From Mytilus trossulus (lineage: Eukaryota; Mollusca; Bivalvia; Mytilida; Mytilidae): 64,000 nucleotides of DNA. The notes under the pieces are model-generated. The model worked only from the letters and a program-made list of their open reading frames with translations, was not told the origin of the DNA and searched no databases. A program made the position numbers and the translations under genes. Shown one piece after another: positions 28,076 to 39,424 of this stretch. The first letter of the stretch is position 1. Each line of letters starts with the position of its first letter. The stretch lies in the NCBI RefSeq assembly GCF_036588685.1, contig NC_086376.1:9873911-9937910 (forward strand). The letters run 5' to 3'.

Positions 28076-28663
28076 AAAGGAGTAAGTCCGGTAAGGACCG
28101 ATTTTGGCCTTTAAATTTCAGGTTCATCTGACGAAAGATTTTGACCACTTTTTAAACACTTAAGTGTCTATTTCATTTGAATCAATCAGTTTATGTGAAA
28201 GATTTTAACTGATTTAGTCATTAAAAACGATCCGATTCAAGCTCAAATGTGAAAAATCTATCAAATATGCCGAAAAATGTCATTTTTCAAATGGTTTTGG
28301 TCAAAAATGAAAGTGGCCGCATTCGTGTTCATCCTCAACCTTTATATATGTTATGTATTACAATAAAATACAACTTACATCTCAATATTAAGAATGAACA
28401 CGAATGCGGCCACTTTCGTTTTACGCGAAAACCGTCTAAAATTTAACTTAAATGCTACAATTGTGACTGAGATTTCAGTAATTTAGTATGACTTCATGGT
28501 GCTATTACTCGATATATGTGCATTGTATTGTCAAAAACAGCCCATATTTATGTAGCAGAAGCATTATACTGTCCAACAAATAACTAAAAGTTAACATTTT
28601 AACAATTTTGTAAAACTGCTATATTTTGGGGCCAAAAGGGGGTCTTACGGAACCTACTCCTTT
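28076..28663. mobile_element. Non-autonomous DNA element with 34-bp terminal inverted repeats and an internal hairpin
   Basis: The first 34 bases (starting aaaggagtaagtccggtaag) match the reverse complement of the last 34 bases (ending ggaacctactccttt) at 27 of 34 positions. The element is 588 bp and has no transposase. Inside it a second inverted repeat has 24-bp perfect arms (28309-28332 and 28394-28417; 29 bp with one mismatch) and a 61-base loop. A 65-codon open frame crosses the hairpin but is probably accidental. No unambiguous target-site duplication is seen. Confidence 0.7.
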
Positions 28664-29404
28664 AGGGCAATCACAAAACCTTTCATTTAATGTAGTTCCT
28701 TATGGATACAAACTACATAAAACATAATTTTAGAATAGTTGAATGTACAACCGCTTCACTGACAAAGACGAACACTTTTAAGATTACAAGATTACTTTTA
28801 TTTCACAATTGTTTCACAAAAGATAGCAATACTGATACCAGTGTAACGTCAAGGAAAAAAATAATTTATATTATATATTGAAAACTTCATCGTGTTTTTT
28901 TTTTAGAACACTCACGGTATTTATACAAATACAATTGTATTTTCTGGTTATAATGGACTTTTATTATTATACTGAACATCTATATCAAACATTTATACTA
29001 ATGCATGCAATGTATATATTTGCAATTTTTTATTTATGCTTTTCTATGATAAGGTCCTTAGGCTTCGAATACCATTTACCTACCCTCCAAAAAATAATAG
29101 TAGTTTTAGAATTAGTTACATAATGGTGCGTTGTTGTAATAAACCTTAATTTGTTATCATAGTCATATCTTTAATACTATCCGAGCGGTAACGTTCTTAG
29201 CGATGACCCAATGTCAGAGGTCATTATTCAGAACATTAGTGTAGTGTTTTTATTCAAAAAGTTTTACAAAAGAACAGGTATTTAATTTTGACTCCACATA
29301 AAACTACAGTAAATGAAATGTTTGGCCTTTTCCTTAAATAGTTAAGGGGAAACGATAAATCATTTCAAAACAACTATAACACTTGTCTACTGTGAGTACT
29401 GAGT
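28664..29404. other. No gene seen
   Basis: AT-rich sequence. The 81-codon open frame at 28878-29123 (plus strand) is rich in Phe, Tyr and Ile as expected from AT-rich DNA and has no recognisable motif. Confidence 0.5.
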
Positions 29405-29431
29405 CTGACCAAGGATTTGTATAGACCACAG

Positions 29432-29787
29432 CACAGGGACTCGGTAAGCAGATTAAAATTTTGTAAATCAATGTTTTTAATTTATTTTTTATTATTTCCT
29501 GTCTATTTGCATTACTATATTAACGTATGTAAAGTTGCCATCACTATTTCTTTGTTTTCTGGCAATGTGCTGTTTACTATCCATATCCATATAGAGTCTA
29601 CAGAAAATCAAAGTTTTTTTTTCAGTATATGGATATGGATAGTAAACGTCACATTGCCCGAAAACAAAGAAATAGTGATGGCAACTTTAAATACGTTAAT
29701 ATAGTAATGCAAATAGACAGGAAATAATAAAAAATAAATTAAAAACATTGATTTACAAAATTTTAATCTGCTAACCGAGTCCCTGTG
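29432..29787. mobile_element. Near-perfect 356-bp palindrome (foldback element), 162-bp arms, 32-bp loop
   Basis: The left arm 29432-29593 is the reverse complement of the right arm 29626-29787 with only about five or six mismatches (for example ggtaagc against gctaacc near the ends). The spacer is 29594-29625. The two arms produce mirror-image open frames on opposite strands that encode nearly the same peptide, so neither is a gene. Outside the arms, gaccaaggat (29407) and atccttggtc (29956) form a further inverted pair, suggesting that the palindrome sits inside a larger foldback structure of about 560 bp. Confidence 0.9.
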
Positions 29788-29790
29788 GAC

Positions 29791-29935
29791 CACAGGGGCT
29801 TGTTTAGTGGGTCAGTTGAGGCAGAGACATATATATGTCTCTGGTTGAGGTTATACTGTCAATGGTGATCGCTATCCTATATAAAATACCATTGGTATTT
29901 TCTTTAGGATAGGATTCACTAAACAAGCCCCTGTG
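29791..29935. mobile_element. 145-bp element with 19-bp perfect inverted ends, built of smaller palindromes
   Basis: The ends 29791-29809 (cacaggggcttgtttagtg) and 29917-29935 are exact reverse complements. Inside are a perfect 22-bp palindrome at 29822-29843 (cagagacata and its complement) and a hairpin with 19-bp arms at 29873-29891 and 29893-29911 with a few mismatches. It adjoins the right arm of the larger palindrome, separated by three bases. It has no coding content and is probably a small MITE inserted in, or part of, the bigger foldback structure. Confidence 0.85.
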
Positions 29936-29965
29936 TAATGTTTAGACTAGTGCACATCCTTGGTC

Positions 29966-30975
29966 TGACGAATGACTAGCATCAAGGATTTATATAGTAA
30001 GATAGATAAAGATACACATTTTGCTTCAAATCCTTGCTTACAAACCCTTGCTTGCATGTATGTTTTTCATCGTTAGTTGCAGCTTATATTCTTTAGTAAC
30101 ATATGTAACCTATCATGAGGGTGTTCATATGGAATCTTGAATGGCTATAGGGACCAACTTCAAATGAATACAATTGGTGACAGACCAATCATGCCAATAC
30201 CCAAATTATGTGCATTAAATACACCTTATAGCTATTTGGAAAACTGCGCTGGTTGACAGGGAATGTGCACTGCTTGAACTATTGATGTCATACAACAATC
30301 ACTTTTCCATTGTGGTGTCAGATATTTTGTATTATGACGTCAAAATTTTGAGAACCTTTGTAAATAAAAATTGTAATGTCCAGTAATAGCAAATGAATAG
30401 CGATAATGTGTATTAGTGCAACCTGGGACTATTTTTTTCCTCTTCAACCTTATGTTTGTTATGATCAATTTTATAGTTATAGACATGTCTATGACATCTA
30501 ACATACTTTGACATACTTAATAGAAAAGAAGTTATTAATCTTAGTTTAAAAAAAATATAGTAATTGTGTCTGGTAAGAATAGTGTATATATAAGATATAC
30601 ATTCTATGATATTTGCACTGATAGAGAATGAAATATAGTGTATCTTTTTCCAGGCATATATGTCGGAGAAAAAAAATCGCACTATGACTGTGCGGTTACT
30701 ATATCAAAGCTGTCACACTACATTATTTATTAGTCAAAAGTTTGGTAGTTAGTGAAGTTAGTTAAAATTGAGAAAGCAAGAGTTTCAAATAACTCTTTAT
30801 TATAATTCATTTTTTGTGTGTCAAAAGACATGTACAATTTATGACAACTGTATATTCATTTGAGTATTCATAAATTCAACAGACAAATAAAAAAAAATGA
30901 ATTATTCTCTTAAAGTTTATGTAATCAGAAATTTCATGTTTCAGTATATAGCCAAAGGTTTAACAGATTAAGGAA
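29966..30975. other. Upstream flank of the AS3MT gene; no other gene seen
   Basis: There is no convincing exon. The promoter and any untranslated first exon of AS3MT must lie here or further left. A possible splice acceptor (gtttaacag, ending at 30966) lies ten bases before the start codon, so a 5-prime untranslated exon upstream is possible. The 89-codon minus-strand open frame at 30413-30682 is AT-driven and not supported. Confidence 0.5.
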
Positions 30976-33900
30976 ATGACCTCTAACAATGGAGATACCC
31001 AAATTATAGACAGTGTGAAGGAATATTATGGAAAGAAGTTAAAAAATGTGTCAGATTTACAAACCCAAGCATGCGTAGCACCAGGCAGACTGGTAAACAA
31101 AAATGTACGTGAAGCAGTTAGTCAAGTTCATGAAGAAGTAGCATCAAAGTAAGTTATAAGTAACAGTTCAAGAAATCTTTAAACTACCAGTATGTTAAAA
31201 GGGGGATAAAAAAACAGTACTCAAATAGAAGAAATCCTAAACAATAAGACAGATGTATGGACAAAATGTAATCTTAGTTAAGATCAGGTCCAATTGATAC
31301 CAATGTCATTAATTAAGCATATTCAAGATTCTGTTCCCTTTTTGATCTATGACAGATACTGTAAAAAAAGGTTAATTAAAATTTGATATTTTTGCATTTG
31401 ACTTTTAACATCAACAAATCACAAAAGGTCAAATCTGTTTTGGGTGTAAATTTTTAACAAAATGAGATCACTGGCTTGATATACGTCTGGCGTATATATA
31501 AAATTTAGTCCTGGTATCTATGATGAGTTTATTGATAGCTATATTTCAGTTTGCTTCATAAGTGCACACAATACATTGTATTGTATGTCTCTGGTAATAC
31601 CTGTTGATTTTTGTTTATAGATATTATGGATGTGGATTAGTAATTCCTGATAAATTAGAAGGAATTAAAGTTCTGGACCTTGGAAGTGGTAGTGGAAGAG
31701 ATTGTTATGCTATCAGTAAACTTGTTGGACAGCATGGACATGTGACAGGGATAGACATGACTGATGAACAGGTGAGACCATGAGAATGTCAGTCACAGGA
31801 ATAGACATGACTGATGAAAAGGTGAGACCATGAGAATGTCAGTCACAGGGCTAGACACAACTAATGAACAGGTGAGACCATGAGAATGTCAGTCACATTA
31901 ATAGACATGACTATAAACGAACAGGTGAAACCATGAGAATGTCAGTCTCAGGGCTAGACACAACTAATGAACAGGTGAGACCATGAAAATATCAGTCACA
32001 TAAAAAGACACAGCTAATGAACAGGTGAGACCATGAGAATGTCAGTCACATTAATAGACATGACAGATGAACAGATGAGACCATGATGATGTCAGTCACA
32101 GGGAAAGACATGACTGATGAACAGGTGAGACCACGAGAATGTCAGTCACAGGAATAGACATGACTAATGAACAGGTGAGACCACGAGAATGTCAGTCAGA
32201 TTGATAGAAATGACAGATGAACAGATGAGACTATGATAATGTCAGTCACAGGGCTAGACACAACTAATGAACAGCTGAGACCATGAGAACGTCAGTCACA
32301 TGAAGAGACATGACTGATGGACAGGTCAGACCATGAGAATGTCAGTCACAGGAATAGACATGGCTGATGAACAGATGAGACCATGAGAATGTCAGTCACA
32401 GGAATAGACATGACTGATGAACAGATGAGACCATGAGAATGTCAGTCACAGGAATAGACATGACTGATGAACAGGTGAGACCACGAGAATGTCAGTCAGA
32501 TTGATAGAAATGACTGATGAACAGGTGAAACCATGAGAATGTCAGTCACAGGAATAGACATGACTGATGAACAGGTGAGACCACGAGAATGTCAGTCAGA
32601 TTGATAGAAATGACTGATGAACAGGTGAAACCATGAGAACATCAGTCAGATTGATAACCATGACTGATGAACAGGTGAGACCATGAGAATGTCAGTCAGA
32701 TTGATAGACATGACTGATGGACAGGTGAGACCATGAGAATGTCAGTCAGATTGATAGACATGACTGATGAACAGGTGAAACCACGAGGATGTCATTCAAG
32801 GCAATAGACTTTAGAGATGAACAGGTCAATATAACAGTCACAGGGATAGACATGACTGCTGAAAAGGTTGGTAGGTCTGTCACAGGATACACATGACTGA
32901 TGATCATATGAGTAGACCAGTCACACGGATATACATGATGACTGAATGGATCAAAAATATAGTCATGAAATAGTAACAGGGTAAGATATCTCTAATTAAT
33001 AGAAAAGTAGGTTGGGGTTTAAAAGTCAGTCAAATGAACATGTATAAGATATACCAGTAGAAATGTCAAGATAAATTTTAAAACAAATTCTTGATCCCCT
33101 CTGCATTATTTTCAGTGATTGAATATAAATAGAATAAAATTTTTATAATTCTTTCATTTTATTTACAGATTGAAGTAGCCAGAAAGTATATCGACTACCA
33201 CACAAAAACCTTTGGCTATGATAAACCAAATGTAAACTTTGTACAGGGGTATATTGAGAAACTTATTGAGGCAGGACTGCAAGAGAACTTCTATGATTTA
33301 ATAGTGTAAGTTATTGACAAATAATTCATGACCGTCACAACTTTTTCAGAGATTTTAACAGATATATACATCTTTGACAGCAATTAATGTCCCCATATTA
33401 AAACTGAGGATAAATGGAAGTCCTTTTTTATCATGTTATGTGATTTTAACACTTCAATTTATCAATGAAGAATTTTAAACAATTATCAAGTTGAAGAAAA
33501 GTAAATCAATTTCTTTTAATATATGGTTATTTTATATTACTTTGATTGTTATATCATGTGCAGCATTTTCATTACCAGATAAAATCCTAAATGAAAAAAA
33601 GAACAGTGATATTGTTTTTTTGGTACCTTATTATTGGAGTGGCATTAAGCCATTTTTTGCAATTAGAAAAACAGAATATATTAAATTACACCAAAACAAT
33701 AATCTAGATTATCCATAATGCTGTTGGCTGGTTACTCATTATTGAACCTCATCTCCATCTTTTCTATATGGATAATATGAGATTGCACAAAATAATGCAG
33801 TGTTTTATGTCCATGACCAAAACAAGCAATTTATTATTATGCTCAGATACCCAATTATCAAAATGATGTATGTGTTATGTGTTTGTGTGTTCTCAAACTA

Positions 33901-36900
33901 ACCAAGTATGTGTTGTCAAAAGTAACAAATCAAACTTTAATTTTATGGACAAAGGGGAACAACTATGTTTTTTTGTTATGAATACTAGATAAATATATTT
34001 CTTTGCTTATATAAGATCATATCCAATGTTCAAATTTAAGTACAATATGCAAATCGTCAATGGTTGTTCTGTATCTGAATCATTATTTGGAGAGTGTTTA
34101 AATAGCAAATCTCTGATAGTTTCTGTTTATTCTATGTTAATTATTTACAGGTCCAACTGTGTAGTGAATCTGTCACCTGACAAATGTGCTGTACTATCAG
34201 AAGCCTACAAAGTTCTCAAGGTAATACAAGATTTTCTTTCTATTTTTTTTTATAGACTGACAGTAAATGGAAATCATTGTATGGTGTCCTGTTTATGTTT
34301 ATGTCTGCATTGTTGTTTAAACACTTTTTGTTGATCTGCAATTGTTTGAATGGCTTGATAGGATTAAAGCAAGCTTGCACAAATTCTTCAACAGGACATG
34401 CAATGTGCACCTGCTAGTTTGACATTTGATCTGATCGATTTTTGAGGTTTTTCATACTAAAACATAGACAAAGCCTTTTCTGTTTTTCTCAGTTTATTTA
34501 TCTGCAGCTCACACATTTCAACCTTAACCTTTATGCTCAGATGTTCAGAAAATCTTGTATCAATGATTTAACCTGACATAATGTTTTACTCAACAATAAC
34601 TAGTCTGTCTAGAACCTTAAAAAGATATACTCTGCCATAATAACTTAAATTGAAGTACCAGTATTTGAATTTGAAACCACAGTGATATCTTTATGTTAAT
34701 TTGTTTACTTTTAACAGGAGGGTGGAGAGTTGTATTTCAGTGACGTTTATTGTGACAGAAATCTAGAAGATTCAGTGAGGAAACACGAGACATTATGGGG
34801 TGAGTATAATGAAAGCTGGCTAACTTCCTGATTATGTAAAAGTGGATCTTGGTGTTTGGTTGTGTTTTTAAGTACACACAAATTGAAGACAAAATTCAAA
34901 TGACTATTTCTCAATATTATTTTAAATCAGATCTTCCTTTTAAATACTGAATTGCAAAAGAAAATATACAAACATGCCAATATGATGTAAATGTGATGCT
35001 TTAGATTTTTTACAAGAATTGACCTTTGGAACATTCAAACTACAAGTTACATGTTAATTAAACTGCAACAAAGGAAAAGGGGGCAATTGCTTATTTGACT
35101 CCACAAAATTTGAATACTGTATTTTAAGATACTAGGATAATAAAAATTCTTTAATCTTTAAATATTGCAGGGGAGTGTATAGCAGGTGCCCTGTGTTGGA
35201 AGGATCTGATTTCATTGGCTGAGAAGACAGGGTTTAGTACACCAAGACTGGTAACTGTATCACCTATACCTATAGACAGAGAAGATTTCAAGAAAATATT
35301 AGGTATGTCCTCAGATTGATCTGGTTTGATACCATTATTAAGATGATTCAAAACAAAAAAGGTTTACAGAGAAGGAAAATAAGAATTATCTTGTTTCTTA
35401 AAGAGAAAAAAAACATGTGTCTGTATTTTTTACTTCCTGCACAGTAAAAACAAAGTCAGAATGGAATGCTTAATCAAATTAACTTAGAAGAAACCTGGCA
35501 TCTACTATTTAAATGGTTGTCAGTTGGCCTATGCCTAGATATTTTCTGTACCCTCGTTTTCCAGTGATTATATACCCCACCCCTTTCATACTGGCTCTCC
35601 CACTTTGTAGAACCTACCCATTGAATTTACTGTCAAACTGTTATCCTCTTGGATATTCCTGAAATATTTGCCACTGGATATTAAGAAAGCATCAATCAAT
35701 TATATTTTATTATACACTGATAAGACTTTACACATGTACTTCAATTTGATCACTAATTCTCATGAAGTACCAGTATATAAAATAATTAAGTCTTTAAGCA
35801 AATTAAAACTTTTTGAGTCAACATCTGTTACATTATGTGAGCTCTATTGTTATAGCAACTATTGAAAAATTATAGATATTTTTTTACATACATAAAATCA
35901 TGGGAAGAGATATAATTGCTTATATTTTTTATTTATAATCTATATTTTGCTGTTCAGTGTTGATTATTTTTACTCCATTAGGATGTAAGAAATTCATTAT
36001 TAATTTTATAATATCCATCAATAAATTGAAATAAGAAGTCTGTCTTAAATGCATGAATCCATTCTTTGATATTGTTATTTCTTTTATTGTGTAAAGTAAT
36101 TGTATAGTCATTTATTCATTGGCATTTGATAAATATATTTACTTAACAGGTGATGCCAAGTTTTGTTCTGTTACATACAGAATGTTCAAGCTACCCAAAG
36201 TAGAAAAGTCTCCACCATTACAAGTTATTTATAGCGGTGATGTAACAGGACGTGAGAATCAACTGGATTTTGATCACAGAAATCAATTTAAGGTATTTAG
36301 ATATTTTTAATTATAAGATATAAATTGACAAAAGACACATTATTACTTTATGAGTAGGTCAGCAATGCAAGCAGTTTTTAAGTTGTAAAGATGTACAGTC
36401 CTTCAGATAGATATACATAAAGCAAGACAAAAAAGTTGTGAAAAAAACCCAGGTCTTATCACAATTCTGTATCCAGTTATTGATGATTGGATAATCTTAT
36501 AAGTATATATATTCCAAAATTTCCTCTCTTTCTATTTAGATGACAGCTTGTTGAAGGAAATCTTTTAATCTTTGTACAGTAGGCTTCAGATCACAATTAA
36601 TTCCCTTTGCTCGTGGTCTAGGAATGTAGACCTTATAGTATAAATAGGTAATTTCTTCCATAATTTTTTTCTGTGCTTTTTCTGTGCAAAAGTGAAGTGT
36701 TTCTTGGTTAATTTTGGTAGAATAGTGTTTGAATGATTTGTTCTGATACCCAAAACTTGATTATTTTAAATTGAAAGTTGTAAATTGTCATCAGTTCAAA
36801 GGTCAAATTTTTGGTGTTTACTTTCTTTTCGTTGGTTAGGTGAACCCCATGGATGTGTATTGAGGTGTTACGGACGAAAGCACTGATGTATTTTTCTGGC

Positions 36901-38217
36901 ATTGCAATATTTTCCTGAGAAAAGTATGATCTTCATGTGGAGCAAATGTCATTTTGTTAGAGGCGGTGTAATTTTTTTTATATGTCATTACTTTTACAAA
37001 GAATGTATATGCAAATGAATTGTGTTCTGAGGCCAGTATACATTATTAATAGTTAAATTATCTCCCTTTCTAAAGATTATTTCCCTTAAATGTTGGAATA
37101 ACTGGAGGAAGTTCAGGATTATGTTTGGCGGTAATTATAGGAACTGACTGTTATTAACCGCTTTATGTATGTCATTATCTTATCAATAAAATTCATATTT
37201 GTGGTGAACCATTTCCTCCAGTTTATTATTTTATTCTACAAATAATATCTGCATTTCTACAACAAATGAAGATTAATCTATTCTTTATTTTATTCTCTAT
37301 GCTTTATATCAGACAGATGATGTCTACACTATTGACTCAGAACTGGTTGCTATATTAAAGAATTCAAGATTTTCGGATGAATTTGAATTTCAACCAGCAA
37401 CAAAAGGAGTCTGTGGCTCCACAGGAAATATTGTAAGTTGAAACACTGTTCCAAACATGTATATAATAAATAAATCTAAAAATAGCAGACAACATCAGTG
37501 AAAAGGTAATGACCAGTTTCATATAAAACAGACTACTTGTTTGATAACAAAAATTGAAAATAACAAAAATGTGTCCCCAGTACATGGATGCCCCATCCCC
37601 ACTATCATTTTCAATGTTCAGAGGACAGTGATAATAAGGGCTGGGGGGAATCTCTAATTTGGCATGTGTACTAATTTTCAAGTTGATTGGACTTTAAATT
37701 CATCAAAAACTACCTCGACCAAAAACTTTAACCTAGAGGTGGACGAATGGACGAACGAACAGACTAACGGACACACAGAGCAGAAAACATAATGCCAATA
37801 AATGGGGCATAAAAAATTATGTTGGAGTTTTTCTAGGATCAAACTTGCCAACAAACTTTTATTTTTGTGTTTTTAACCATATCACTAATCCTCTCTAGAA
37901 GGGAAATTTAATAGGGAGGATATTTCATTGTTTTATCACCATCATATGATGAACTAAAAGTTTACCACTAAAAGTAAAGTTCTAACTTTTCTTTAAAATT
38001 GGAAAACTTTTTTGAAATAATATCTTAAACACGTATTGGATATGATTGTAATGTTAACTTACTTTAAATGACATTCTGCATTTAGTCAATGTCCATAGCA
38101 AACTAAATGTTACATATTTATACTTTATAGGTAGATAACCCATTTGATGTTTTACTGGAGAAAGAAAAGAAAGGAGAACAAGTCAGCCCAGCTTGTTGTG
38201 CTCCAGGAAAGTGTTAA
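30976..38217 (+). CDS. AS3MT: Arsenite methyltransferase, nine coding exons, 364 aa, complete
   Basis: Exons: 30976-31148, 31621-31771, 33169-33305, 34151-34220, 34718-34799, 35171-35302, 36150-36292, 37313-37432, 38131-38217. All introns are GT-AG and phases agree, giving 1095 nt. The start ATG follows an in-frame TAA at 30961. The protein transfers methyl groups from S-adenosylmethionine to trivalent arsenic in the cytosol. A class I methyltransferase fold is shown by DLGSGSGRD (residues 77-85) and the acidic loop GIDMTDEQ (101-108). The four cysteines used in the animal enzymes (C32, C61, C156, C206 in human) are present as C33, C62, C157 (in SNCVVNL) and C207 (in WGEC). The C-terminus ends in a Cys-rich tail (CCAPGKC), as in vertebrates. 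Length is close to the human 375 aa. Intron 2 carries a 50-bp minisatellite and intron 8 a dispersed repeat. No break is seen; it looks functional. Confidence 0.97.
31746..32957 (+). repeat. 50-bp minisatellite filling AS3MT intron 2; unit contains the exon-2 end and splice donor
   Basis: About 22 units of 50 bp, followed by two or three degenerate ones to about 32957. Each unit is gtgagaccatgagaatgtca, then gtcacagg, then atagacatgactgatgaaca plus g. The last 25 or so bases are the 3-prime end of AS3MT exon 2 (codons GIDMTDEQ), and the first bases are the native donor of intron 2. The first unit is the true exon end at 31747-31771. Later units vary, for example ttgatagaaatgac, and some have gtgaga changed to atgaga. 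If translated past the first donor the frame meets TGA four codons later (GTG AGA CCA TGA). Confidence 0.95.
35500..35700. repeat. Probable SINE-like fragment with tail gccactggatattaag + CAAT-type words
   Basis: In AS3MT intron 6. The sequence tgaaatatttgccactggat followed by attaagaaagcatcaatcaat matches the tails at 39345-39410, 42621-42680 and 61832-61880. As I remember them, mussel short interspersed repeats often end this way. The left boundary is uncertain. Confidence 0.5.
37555..37815. repeat. Dispersed repeat in AS3MT intron 8
   Basis: The string ttcaagttgattggacttta, then catcaaaaactacctcgacc, a run of gacgaa/gacgga-type words and the end ggggcataaaaa match a repeat I remember as common in Mytilus. 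No terminal inverted repeats are seen. The overlapping 105-codon minus-strand open frame (37364-37681) reads through the repeat and antisense to exon 8 and is not a gene. Confidence 0.6.
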
Positions 38218-39339
38218 AAAGGAGAGACAGTGCCGCTGGAAATATTATCAAATTTTAATTTCCAATACTATGTTAATGGACGATATTCCTTTACAGTTTT
38301 GTATTATGTAATTACAGACCTTTAAAAGATTTTTGATTGATATTCTCATTACAGTAAATATTTACTGACCATTTCATAAAAAAATATTCCTGTATATATT
38401 TTTTTTCCATTTTAAAAATTTAAGATATTTTATCAATTTTATAAATTCTATTAAAAATATCATTTATATTAATCGTTCATTGCTCATAAAACTAGTAGGT
38501 CAATACTGAAAAAGTGTATTTTTCTTGCAAACTGACCAATAGGATATTTCCTGAGTTTAAATTTTTTTCATTAATGTCAATAATAGGAAATGTGCTGATA
38601 GTATAGGTTCAACAAAAATAGGAATTGATTTTTTTTTGATTTTTTAACTGAAAAACTAAAATTCTTTTGGAAAAGTGATTTTTTAATACTAGTACAGTGA
38701 TGTTGGTATTCAGTTGTTGAAATAGTAAGATACCAAAAGCAAACTCAGAATGTTTACCATGTGGTTCAATGGCAGAGAAGAAAAAAAAAACTAAATAAAA
38801 TATATTATATTCTTAATATATGTAATATGATATTCATTTTTGCATGAATTATAGAAAGAAAATTTCATTTTCAATGAGAAGTAATATTACTGTTGTCACA
38901 TAGGAAACTCAAGCTTCTAGTTTATAGTACCTATCACAAAAATCAACTTACTTAAGAATATTTCAAAACTATCAGAAATTGACGTTAAACCAAATATGAT
39001 GACATAAATGATAATAACAATCAAACTCCTGTTCATGCTTTATGTAAATTATTCATATTACAAGAGTGTTTGTTTTCATGGTTGTTAGTAGGTGCTTGAT
39101 CTGTACTTGCATAATATGGTGCTAAAAACATAATAAATAATTATAATATAGTTTTGTATCATACATGATTTAGTTGCAGAAGTTTCATAATTTTGTGAAA
39201 AAGGCTGCTTATTTACAGGTTTTCTGCTCCTATACTATTACAAAAGTTTTGTAAGTTTTTCCAGCTGCTTTAGGGATAATACTAAAATAAATACAATTAT
39301 CTTTATTCAGCAGGTGCATAGACTTGTTTTTTCATCCTC
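38218..39339 (+). other. AS3MT 3-prime flank: probable 3-prime UTR, then intergenic
   Basis: No further exon is seen after the AS3MT stop. The first canonical AATAAA on the plus strand that I noticed lies at 38794-38799; the variant ATTAAA occurs near 38450. Either could mark the end of the transcript. The rest is AT-rich with no other feature. Confidence 0.45.
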
Positions 39340-39412
39340 TATATGAATGAAATATTTGCTACTGGATGTTAAGCAACAAAACAACAATCAATCAATCAAT
39401 CAATCAATCTTT
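39340..39412. repeat. SINE-like tail ending in a CAAT microsatellite
   Basis: gaaatatttgctactggatg, ttaagcaacaaaac and then five or six CAAT repeats (about 39388-39410). Same tail family as at 35655, 42621 and 61832. Confidence 0.6.
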
Positions 39413-39424
39413 TAAACATTTTCA

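Noticed and set aside
29417-29793. Two open frames of 95 and 61 codons on opposite strands
   Set aside because: They are mirror copies from the two arms of the palindrome.
33491-33718. 75-codon open frame in AS3MT intron 3
   Set aside because: AT-rich intron sequence with no splice signals or motif.
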